Source: JAZDFP01 sp043801445
GTDB taxonomy: Bacteria > Planctomycetota > MHYJ01 > JACQXL01
Direction: 5' to 3'
Assembly (NCBI GenBank): GCA_043801445.1
Contig: JAZDMB010000021.1
Span: forward strand, 1-37,940
Length of the DNA: 37,940 nt
Of the stretch, positions 17,133-24,254 are shown in pieces (positions within the stretch are counted from its first letter, which is position 1; each line of letters starts with the position of its first letter). Made by a program: the position numbers and the translations under genes. Below the pieces are notes generated by a model. That model was not told the DNA's origin. It saw nothing but the letters and a program-made list of their open reading frames with translations, and searched no databases.

Positions 17133-17253
17133 TGAGATTGTTGACAAGGTCAACAATTTCACCCTGAACGAAGTGAAGGGTCTCAAAACTGTGCTTGGTG
17201 AGATTCTTTGCTTCGCTCAGAATGAGACCGTTGAAAGGTTTTAACGGTCTCAA
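17133..17253 (+). repeat. 3'-end two-hairpin element, copy 3
   Basis: TGAGATTGTTGAC-AAG-GTCAACAATTTC is a perfect first hairpin (attgttgac / gtcaacaat). The block CACCCTGAACGAAGTGAAGG, TCTCAAAA and GTGAGATTCTTTGCTTCGCT follow, then a second hairpin gaccgttgaaa-ggt-ttttaacggtc. It aligns with copy 1 nearly throughout, except that copy 1 has a palindrome inserted in the last hairpin. It begins 2 nt after the TAA of the DUF362 gene. Confidence 0.85.
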
Positions 17254-17259
17254 TTAACT

Positions 17260-17349
17260 AATGACCGTTCAGTTATACCAGAATTGATTAAAATACTTGA
17301 AAAAGAAACAGATTATTCTAACTTTAATGGAATAGTTAGTAATTTATAA
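17260..17349 (+). pseudogene. HEAT-repeat gene remnant
   Basis: This open stretch encodes NDRSVIPELIKILEKE and about 13 more residues before a TAA. The pattern is that of one HEAT/PBS-lyase helix pair. It has no start codon region and begins directly after the two-hairpin element, with an in-frame stop at 17242. It looks like the 3' tail of a lost HEAT gene. Confidence 0.5.
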
Positions 17350-17419
17350 TCAGTGACTGGGAATCGGAAATTTATTATAAGAGTGGCGTTGGCAGGAAAA
17401 AGATATCTCGGATTTTAAC

Positions 17420-17506
17420 GGAGAGGTGCGAGAGCGGCTGAATCGGCACGCCTGGAGAGCGTGTGTGGGGGTAACTTCACCGTGGGTTCGAATCCCACCC
17501 TCTCCG
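17420..17506 (+). tRNA. tRNA-Ser (anticodon GGA)
   Basis: An 87-nt type II tRNA with acceptor stem ggagagg / cctctcc, anticodon stem cacgc / gcgtg, anticodon GGA at 17454-17456 reading UCC/UCU, a long variable arm, and T arm gtggg-ttcgaat-cccac. CCA is not encoded. It lies between the DUF362 and carbonic-anhydrase-like genes. Confidence 0.95.
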
Positions 17507-17623
17507 TTAAACTTCGTCTCGAAGATACTTCGGGACTCCGCTTAACGACATTTATTAAGATGTTTTATACCTACATAGTTAAAAGTCTAAAGCGGTTTTA
17601 AAATAAAAGATAAGCTGGTCAAT

Positions 17624-18034
17624 ATGCACAATATGAAATTTGCATCTGTAATTAACTGTATGGACGGAAGAGTTCAAATTCCTGTAATTGAATGGATTAT
17701 CAGACAATACGGAGTGAATTATGTAGATATGATTACAGAGGCTGGTCCAAACAAGATATTGGCAGACAATAAAAATAGGTTTTTACTTGAGTCCATTAAA
17801 AAAAGAATTGAAATTTCAGTAAATAAACACGCCTCCAAGCTTATCGCAATAGTAGGACATTATGATTGTGCCGGTAATCCAGTGGAAAAAGATAATCAAT
17901 TGCAGCACATATTATCTGCTGTCAAAATTGTTGAATCATGGAATTTTGATGCTCAGATAATTGGATTATGGGTTAATGAGAAGTGGGAAGTTTGTAGTGT
18001 GGCAATTCCGCTTCAGCGGAATACTACCAACTAG
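17624..18034 (+). CDS. Small beta-carbonic-anhydrase-like protein
   Basis: 136 residues. The beta-carbonic-anhydrase ligand pattern is intact: C12-x-D14-x-R16 (NCMDGR) and H79-x2-C82 (VGHYDCAGNP). It is much shorter than true beta-carbonic anhydrases (about 200 residues) and matches the short Pro_CA_2-type family, whose activity I regard as unproven. The last 11 residues after EVCSVA are encoded by a palindrome (18005-18022), so the C-terminus may be altered. No clear ribosome-binding site is visible; ATG 17633 is an alternative start. Solitary gene. Confidence 0.7.
   Translation: MHNMKFASVINCMDGRVQIPVIEWIIRQYGVNYVDMITEAGPNKILADNKNRFLLESIKKRIEISVNKHASKLIAIVGHYDCAGNPVEKDNQLQHILSAVKIVESWNFDAQIIGLWVNEKWEVCSVAIPLQRNTTN
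18005..18022. repeat. Palindrome at the 3' end of the carbonic-anhydrase-like gene
   Basis: attccgct-tc-agcggaat is a perfect 8-bp stem within the last codons of the gene. It could act as a weak 3'-end hairpin or be a small repeat that replaced the original terminus. Confidence 0.5.
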
Positions 18035-18112
18035 TCGTCTGTAACTCGCTTAGCTCTAACAGCCGAACTGTAAGGTTAAATGACTCCTGATAAATTAATA
18101 GCAGATTTTACC

Positions 18113-19171
18113 TTATTGTAAGGTAACATATTTTATGGCGCCGGCTCCAAGTCTTTCGGCCTCTTTTAATTGGATAGTATAATCAATCTCGGGCCATGAT
18201 TCCCTGAAGATATCTTTACCGGCTTTTTGATTAATAATATCAATACTCGCAGAATCAATAGCCACAGGGTCAGATGAAGCAAGAATACCTATATCAGCCG
18301 TTAGAGGTTTTTCAGGGGTATCAATACAGTCACAGTTTTTGGTTATATTAGTGGCAAAATTAATAAATCCGGCTTTTTTGTCTTTAAGTATTTCAGAGCA
18401 ATATAAAGCCATTTTCTTCTGAACACTCTCTGATGCGCCATGCCATTTGTCAACTTGGACAGCATGGTTAGGACAGACCGCAAAACATTCACCGCAGCCG
18501 TAACATTCTTTTTTATTTATAGACGCTTTTTTATCTTTTATTCTAATCGCCTTAGCTGGGCAGTAGGCAAAACAAATCGCGCAGCCGATACAATTACCGG
18601 TGATAATTTCCGGTTTAACGCCTGAATGTTGGTCTAATTTACCGCCGCGACTGGCAAATCCCATTGCGATATTCTTTATAGCACCGCCATAACCTGCAAG
18701 TAAATGGCCCGTGCAATGAGAAAGCGCAATAATAACATCAACTCGTTTAACTAATCCTGCCAGATGGACACGACCGTTGGCGGTAGGTAGCGATATTTGA
18801 TTTTCACCCAGGAGTCCATCGGCGATAATTACCGGACAACCTAATTGTTCATAAGAGAATCCGTTTTTCGCAGCCAGAATAAGATGGCTGACTGCATTAT
18901 CGCGTGGACTTGAGTATAGAGTATTTGTATCGGTTATGAACGGACGACCCCCTGCCTTCTTAACCATATCAATGACAGGCTTGACGAAAACAGGCGAGAT
19001 AAACCTTTTCTTTTTTTCTTCACCCAGATGTATTTTTAATGCTACAAAATCATCCTTTTTGATAAGGCTTCCAAACCCTGATTTTTTGAACAATGATTCT
19101 ATCTTTGAGCAAATTAAATTATGGGATTCATTATTACATGTTTGAGTAAAATAAACCCTGTTATTTCGCAT
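18113..19171 (-). CDS. DUF362 protein with two [4Fe-4S] ferredoxin motifs
   Basis: 352 residues. DUF362 segments are DFVALKIHLGE, GRPFITDTNTLY, AGYGGAIKNIAMG and LASSDPVAIDSASIDI. A 2x[4Fe-4S] ferredoxin insert carries C194-x2-C197-x2-C200-x3-C204 and C223-x2-C226-x2-C229-x3-C233. Such proteins are predicted cytoplasmic electron-transfer or Fe-S proteins of unknown role. The gene starts inside the last codons of the nucleotidyltransferase gene (11-bp overlap), so the two are translationally linked. A perfect hairpin ttacctta-ttg-taaggtaa (18108-18126) spans its stop codon. Confidence 0.88.
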   Translation of the reverse strand: MRNNRVYFTQTCNNESHNLICSKIESLFKKSGFGSLIKKDDFVALKIHLGEEKKKRFISPVFVKPVIDMVKKAGGRPFITDTNTLYSSPRDNAVSHLILAAKNGFSYEQLGCPVIIADGLLGENQISLPTANGRVHLAGLVKRVDVIIALSHCTGHLLAGYGGAIKNIAMGFASRGGKLDQHSGVKPEIITGNCIGCAICFAYCPAKAIRIKDKKASINKKECYGCGECFAVCPNHAVQVDKWHGASESVQKKMALYCSEILKDKKAGFINFATNITKNCDCIDTPEKPLTADIGILASSDPVAIDSASIDIINQKAGKDIFRESWPEIDYTIQLKEAERLGAGAIKYVTLQ

Positions 19172-19904
19172 AGACGCTTATTTTCTCTTTTGCTTTTTCT
19201 GCCACCAGATTACTGGCTTTCATTAGAGAATCAAATGTGCCGGCATCGGTCCACCAGCCGTCTAATGTATCATAAGTCATTTCACCATTTTTTAGATAGG
19301 CATTATTAACATCGGTTATTTCCAATTCATTGCGTCCGGATGGTTTTAATGTTCTGATAATCTCAAAGACAGAATTGTCATACATATAGATACCGATGAC
19401 CGCAAAAGGCGAGTGGGGCGCTTTGGGTTTTTCCTCTATCCGGGTAATTTTACTGCCTCTGAATACAGGAACACCAAATCGTTCAGGGTCATTTACCTTT
19501 TTAAGGATGATTTTAGCGCCGGATTTCTGCTTACGGAATCTATCAACAAATGATTTGATATTTCTTTCAATGATATTATCGCCAAGTACAACGATTATTT
19601 TGTCGTTGCCAGCAAAATGTTCTGCCATACTTAATGCTGCGGCAATGCCGCCTTCGCCTTCCTGATAAGCATAACTAACCTGTTTTAATCCGAATTCCTG
19701 GCCGTTGCCTATTAGGCGCATAAAATCACCTGCGCTGTTGCCTCCTGTTACTATCATAATCTCTTTAATATCCGCGTCTACTAACATCTTGATGGGATAA
19801 TATATCATCGGCTTGTTGTAGATAGGTAAAAGATGTTTATTGGTTACTTTGGTAAGCGGATATAATCGTGTCCCAAGTCCACCTGCTAATATGATTCCTT
19901 TCAT
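19161..19904 (-). CDS. Sugar-1-phosphate nucleotidyltransferase (RfbA/glucose-1-phosphate thymidylyltransferase type)
   Basis: 247 residues. The nucleotide-binding signature GGLGTRLYPLTKVTNKHLLP is at 8-27, followed by KPMIYYPIKML, QEGEGGIAAAL, VVLGDNI and a WTDAGTFDSL near the C-terminus, all typical of dTDP-glucose synthases. It would activate glucose-1-phosphate for surface polysaccharide synthesis. It is shorter than classical RfbA (about 290 residues) but within the range of the short archaeal/bacterial form. An AAGGAG ribosome-binding site precedes the ATG. The other rhamnose-pathway genes are not in the window, so the exact nucleotide and sugar are uncertain. Confidence 0.88.
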   Translation of the reverse strand: MKGIILAGGLGTRLYPLTKVTNKHLLPIYNKPMIYYPIKMLVDADIKEIMIVTGGNSAGDFMRLIGNGQEFGLKQVSYAYQEGEGGIAAALSMAEHFAGNDKIIVVLGDNIIERNIKSFVDRFRKQKSGAKIILKKVNDPERFGVPVFRGSKITRIEEKPKAPHSPFAVIGIYMYDNSVFEIIRTLKPSGRNELEITDVNNAYLKNGEMTYDTLDGWWTDAGTFDSLMKASNLVAEKAKEKISVYAK

Positions 19905-19973
19905 AAATATTATTCTCCTTTCTTTTAGATTAATATCTTATATTTTCAGGGGTGTAAAGTCAAGAAAAAGAGG

Positions 19974-20065
19974 AACACGAATATCACGAGTGGAACGAAT
20001 ACCACGAATAATAGAAGAAATTTGTTTATAGTCCATCAATTCGAGTAATTCGCTTTATTCGTGTT
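19974..20065. repeat. Dispersed CACGAAT-type inverted repeat
   Basis: aacacgaat (19974-19982) with further cacga and aacgaat units to 20009 mirrors attcgagtaattcg and ttattcgtgtt (20039-20065). The whole forms a long imperfect inverted repeat. This style is common among dispersed repeats in environmental genomes. No coding content is visible. Confidence 0.55.
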
Positions 20066-20146
20066 TATAATTTTCTATGTCAAATTTTCTAACGGAGGTC
20101 AATCTTATTCCAAACTTTTGGTTAACTCCCGGACTTCTGCAAGATA

Positions 20147-20454
20147 GAGGTCAAGTAGATGGCGTATAGAGGTCAAGTATGTGTGTTATAAAGGTCAAGT
20201 AGATGGCGTATAAAGGTCGAGTATGCGTGTTATAGAGGTCAAGTAGATGGCGTATAAAGGACAAGTATGCGTGTTATAAAGGTCAAGTAGATGGCGTATA
20301 AAGGTCAAGTATGCGTGTTATAAAGGTCAAGTAGATGGCGTATAGAGGACGAGTATGCGTGTTATAGAGGTCAAGTATATGGCGTATAAAGGACAAGTAT
20401 GCGTGTCGTAGAGGTTAAGTATGCGTCAGGTAGAGGACGAGTATACGTGTTATA
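20147..20454. repeat. Minisatellite: 14 tandem 22-bp units
   Basis: Fourteen uninterrupted 22-bp units. Two unit types alternate for most of the array: (a/g)aggtcaagtagatggcgta and aaggtcaagtatgcgtgtta, each ending ta, so the higher-order period is 44 bp. Units 1-11 alternate strictly; units 12-14 are all of the second type and more divergent. There are no indels across 308 bp. Stop codons occur in the units, so it is not coding. Confidence 0.95.
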
Positions 20455-20649
20455 CTCCATATCAGTGACCGAGGTAACCGGTATCTACTACCCTACCTAC
20501 CCCCCCCCTATGTTTGATTAAAAAATCAGATGGTTTTAATGGTCGCCCATACGGGCTGGTTTTTAGAAGATTATTATCCTAACACCATTATAATAAACGA
20601 GTTAAGCAAATAGGCTGTCCTCCACCCCAAATTGTCCAGCCCCTGCAAC
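20455..20649. other. Spacer between the two minisatellites
   Basis: No gene is seen. It contains accggtatctactaccc (20477-20493) and a run of nine C (20500-20508). A similar sequence lies inverted at 21270-21307, on the other side of the 21-bp array. Confidence 0.5.
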
Positions 20650-21250
20650 GAACCGTTCCATTGGCTTCCGTGAACCGTTCATTGCCTTCCGTGAACCATT
20701 CCTCGCCCTGGATGAACCGTTCAGAGACATCAGTGAACCGTTCCCCGCCCTGAGTGAACCGTTTAGAGACATCAGTGAACCGTTCCCCGCCCTGAGTGAA
20801 CCGTTCATACTCATCAGTGAATCATTCCCCGCCCTGAGTGAACCGTTTAGAGACATCAGTGAACCGTTCCCCGCCTTGAATGAACCGTTCAGACACATCA
20901 GTGAACCGTTCCCCGCCCTCAGTGAACCATTCACTCCTGAGAGTGAACCTTTCATCCCTGGGGCGGAAACTTTCATCCCTTGGGCGGAAACCTTCAGCCC
21001 TTGGGCGAGAACCTTGCGCCCTTGGGCGGAAACCTTCAGCCCCTGGGCGGAAACCTCCAGCCCCTGGGCGGGAACCTTCAGCCCCTAGGCGGAAACTTTC
21101 AGCCCCTGGGCGGGAACCTTCAGCCCCTGGGCGGAACCATTCATCCCTCAGGACAAGCCGTTCATCCTTGGGCCTGAACCGTTCATCCTTCAGGACAAGC
21201 CTTCATCCTTGGGGCTGAACCGTTCAGTCCTTGGAATGAACCACTTATTC
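20650..21250. repeat. Minisatellite: about 29 tandem 21-bp units
   Basis: From 20672 to about 21182 the spacing is exactly 21 bp, apart from one 22-bp and one 20-bp unit at the ends. Three blocks are seen: agtgaaccgttccccgccct alternating with agtgaaccgtttagagacat (to about 20960), gcggaaaccttcagcccctg (about 20961-21130), and a mixed gacaagccgttcatcc / tgaaccgttcatcc block. The recurrent core is GAAC-C-GTTC. Because 21 is a multiple of three, both strands have open frames giving seven-residue repeats (NGSLRAG on the minus strand). I read these frames as a by-product. Confidence 0.93.
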
Positions 21251-21471
21251 CCAAGATATGGTGGCTACGAGGGGGTAGAACGATGGGGGTAGAAGAGTAT
21301 ACCGGTAAAATGATGCCTTCCCGCCAAAGGCTGGTCTGCCTATGGCACAGGGACGCCCGAGATTATCCCCTACCGAAAAACTGGCTTAGATAGTGGATTA
21401 CCAAGGACGGTGGGTGTCACTAAACCAATTCTCCGCGAACTCGGCGTCTCTGCGGTAATTATTTATTCGGG
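21251..21471. other. Gene-free stretch with repeat remnants
   Basis: It holds the right arm of an inverted sequence flanking the 21-bp array (21270-21307) and a 27-bp ctccgcg...tctctgcggta remnant (21431-21457). The latter is related to 34211-34237. Nothing else is recognised. Confidence 0.45.
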
Positions 21472-24057
21472 CTATGGCACTCGAGAATAATTATCATAGG
21501 CATAGCCGGTCATATCGCCTAACGAAAAGGGAGCACTTCCCACCGTGATATTGGTCGTGGTGGAATTGGATTTCAGGATGCGGGTGACATTAGAAGAACC
21601 CTGCTTTGCCACCCAGCAATAGGTCTCATCTACCGCGACTCCATAGGGGCCACTTCCCACCGCAATCGTGGTCGTGGTTAAATCTGCCTTCAGGATGCGG
21701 GTGACAGTATTACCAACACCATTTAAACCAAAATTTGTCACCCAGACATAGTTTGCATCTACCGCAACTCCAACGGGGTAGGTTCCTACCGCAATCGTGG
21801 ACGTGATGGCGGTGTTTGATTTCAGGATACGGGTAACATTATTAGAAGTCCAATTTGTCACCCAGCAATAGGCCTCATCTACCGCGACTCCAACGGGACC
21901 ATTTCCCACCGTAATCGTGGTCGTGGTTAAATCAGATTTTAGAATGCGGGTGACATTATTAGAACTCGCATTTGTCACCCAGCAATAGGTTCCATCTACC
22001 GTGACCCCACGGGGACTAGTTCCGACCGTAATCGTAGTTGTGGTTAAGTCCGATTTTTTGATGCGAGTGACACTATTACCACCAGAACCATTATAACTAT
22101 TTACCACCCAGCAATAGATTTCATCTACCGCGACTCCAAGGGGGTAAGTTCCCACCGTAATCGTGGTCGTGATGGCGGTGTTTGATTTCAGGATACGGGT
22201 AACATTATTAGAAGTCTCATTTGCCACCCAGCAATAGGTCTCATCTACCGCGACTCCAATGGGAGCACTTCCCACCGTAATCGTGGTCTTGATAGAGGTT
22301 GATTTCTGGATGCGGGTGACATTATTAGAATTATTATTTGCCACCCAGACATAGTCATCCACGGCCGTTGGCGCTACTGCGGTGGTAAAACTCCAGATGT
22401 AATTGGCCGATAGTGCATTGCCTGCCAGGTCTTTAACCCCGGTCGTAATCGTAGCAGTATATACGGTACTGTATGCCAGATTGGTTATTGGAGTAAAGGT
22501 CGTAGTCACGCCGACATAGGACACAGTACCTGTCATCGCTCCCGATGTATTGGCTAAGGTAAATGTTACGGTGCTGAGCGTTGCAGAAGACATCGCTTCA
22601 CTGAAAGTAACAGATAAACTTGAGTTAATTGCCGTGTTTGTGATACCACTAACAGGGCTTACTGAAACCAGTGTAGGTGGAGTAGTGTCCGGAGCCGCAT
22701 ACGTAGTAAAGTGCCAGATGTACGTCGTGGCCATTGCATTGCCTGCCAAGTCTTTAACCCCGGTCGTAATCGTGGCAGTATATACGGTGCTGTACGTCAG
22801 ATTATTTACTGGAGTAAAGGTCGTGGTCACGCCAGTATAGGACACAGTGCCTACAACCGTTCCCGATGCATTGGCTAAGGTAAATGTTACGGTGCTGAGT
22901 GTTGCAGAAGACATCGCTTCACTGAAAGTAACAGATAGACTCGCGTTAATCGCCACATTTGTGACATTATTAACAGGGATTACGGAAGTTAGTACGGGTG
23001 GTGTGGTGTCTGGTGGCGTAGTTCCCTGAACTGTGGTAAAGCTCCATCTGTACGTCGTTGTCATTGCATTGCCAGCCAAGTCCTTAACACTGGTCGTAAT
23101 CGTGGCAGTATATACGGTGTTGTATGCTATATTATTTATTGGAGTAAAAGTTGCAGTCACGCCAGCATAGGATACAGTGCCTGCAACCGCTCCTGCTACC
23201 GATGCTAAGGTAAAGGTTGTATTGTTAATCGTTGAAGCAAGCATCGCTTCACTGAATGTAACAGATAAACTTGAGTTAATCAGCACACCCGTGGTACCAT
23301 TAACAGGACTTACCGAAATCACTGTGGGTGGTGTGGTGTCTGAAACCGTACCAGTGGTAAAATTACAGACGTAATTCGCGGCCATTGCATTGCCTGTCAG
23401 GTCTTTAACACCGGTTGTAATCGTGGCAGTATATATGGTGCTGTATGCCAGATTATTTATTGGAGTAAATATCACAGTTACGCCAGCATAAGACACAGTG
23501 CCTGCAACCGCTCCCGCTACCGATGCTAAGGTAAAGGTTGTATTGTTAATCGTTGAAGCAGACATTGCTTCACTAAAAGTGACAGCTAAGCTCGCGTTAA
23601 TCGCCACATTTATGGCATTATTAAGAGGGGTTACCGAACTCACTGTGGGTGGTGTGGTGTCTGAAACCGTACCAGTGGTAAAATTCCAGACATTACCAGC
23701 GGTCACGCCAGCAGAGTTTCTGGAATCAATCCGCCAGTAGTAAGTGGTGTTGGAGTTCAACGTACCCGGATTATAACTCGTGATTGTAGTGTTTGTGACA
23801 TATGGAGGTGGATTTGTGGTTCCAAAATATACATCGTAAGAGGTTGCGCCGCTGGCTGGTGCCCAGGAGAGTTGAGTAATAGAAACACTAGTTGTTACGT
23901 TAGATGGATTCGGTGAAGCAACTTGCGATGGAGCGCCACTACTTCCAGAATTATTAATGCCTACACCACCGACTGAAATACAACCGCCGTAATTGAAGGT
24001 TGTTACAAATGCCATCAAGAACAAAATCGCAATAATTAATATATAACGGTTTTTCAT
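21472..24057 (-). CDS. Secreted Ig-like (Big_5) and seven-bladed propeller protein
   Basis: 861 residues. An N-terminal signal peptide (YILIIAILFLMAFVTTF) is followed by G-G-C26; the lipobox is not canonical. Residues about 44-127 resemble a fibronectin-type domain. Four Big_5/SbsA-type Ig modules follow at about 133-560, each with DTTPPT, SLSVTFSEAMS and KDLAGNA. Residues about 572-850 are seven repeats of about 40 residues with the pattern TYCWVTN..SNNVTRILKS..TTTITVG..P.GVAVDE, which fits a seven-bladed YVTN/NHL-type propeller. A cell-surface adhesion or matrix role is inference. The module DNA is highly similar from copy to copy, allowing recombination. AAAAGGAG precedes the ATG. Confidence 0.88.
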   Translation of the reverse strand: MKNRYILIIAILFLMAFVTTFNYGGCISVGGVGINNSGSSGAPSQVASPNPSNVTTSVSITQLSWAPASGATSYDVYFGTTNPPPYVTNTTITSYNPGTLNSNTTYYWRIDSRNSAGVTAGNVWNFTTGTVSDTTPPTVSSVTPLNNAINVAINASLAVTFSEAMSASTINNTTFTLASVAGAVAGTVSYAGVTVIFTPINNLAYSTIYTATITTGVKDLTGNAMAANYVCNFTTGTVSDTTPPTVISVSPVNGTTGVLINSSLSVTFSEAMLASTINNTTFTLASVAGAVAGTVSYAGVTATFTPINNIAYNTVYTATITTSVKDLAGNAMTTTYRWSFTTVQGTTPPDTTPPVLTSVIPVNNVTNVAINASLSVTFSEAMSSATLSTVTFTLANASGTVVGTVSYTGVTTTFTPVNNLTYSTVYTATITTGVKDLAGNAMATTYIWHFTTYAAPDTTPPTLVSVSPVSGITNTAINSSLSVTFSEAMSSATLSTVTFTLANTSGAMTGTVSYVGVTTTFTPITNLAYSTVYTATITTGVKDLAGNALSANYIWSFTTAVAPTAVDDYVWVANNNSNNVTRIQKSTSIKTTITVGSAPIGVAVDETYCWVANETSNNVTRILKSNTAITTTITVGTYPLGVAVDEIYCWVVNSYNGSGGNSVTRIKKSDLTTTTITVGTSPRGVTVDGTYCWVTNASSNNVTRILKSDLTTTTITVGNGPVGVAVDEAYCWVTNWTSNNVTRILKSNTAITSTIAVGTYPVGVAVDANYVWVTNFGLNGVGNTVTRILKADLTTTTIAVGSGPYGVAVDETYCWVAKQGSSNVTRILKSNSTTTNITVGSAPFSLGDMTGYAYDNYSRVP

Positions 24058-24254
24058 GTATTACTCCTTTTAGTTTTTGTTTTTATTTAATTATTATATT
24101 TAGTTATTATTCTGTCAAGTGAAATCTAACCGCACATTCGCTTCGCTCAGTGTAAACTCCGACACCAAGACACGAAGAATTCAAATCCCCTTCACTCCCC
24201 CTTTGATAAAGGGGGAAGGGGGGATTTACTTAGTGACTTTGTGGTAAATAAAAA
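24058..24254. repeat. Intergenic palindromes (ccccctttgataaaggggg and CACGAAG type)
   Basis: cccccttt-gat-aaaggggg (24197-24215) is nested within aaatcccc / ggggattt (24183-24190 / 24220-24227), a strong cruciform or bidirectional terminator candidate. It is bracketed by gacaccaagacacgaag (24151-24167) and tagtgactttgtggt (24231-24245), an imperfect inverted pair. Confidence 0.6.

Noticed and set aside
18108..18126. Intrinsic terminator at the end of the ferredoxin DUF362 gene
   Set aside because: The stem is perfect but there is no T-run on either strand, so termination is not supported.
20602..20976. 124-codon minus-strand frame (NGSLRAG repeats) and plus-strand frames in the 21-bp array
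   Set aside because: Open frames on both strands follow from a 21-bp period without stops. There is no ribosome-binding site, and an in-frame stop lies upstream at about 21087. Kept as a repeat.
20147..21250. Possible CRISPR arrays
   Set aside because: The units are contiguous, 21-22 bp, with no distinct spacers, and no cas genes are nearby.
22550..23740. Several plus-strand frames opposite the Ig modules
   Set aside because: They repeat with the Ig modules and have no domain of their own.
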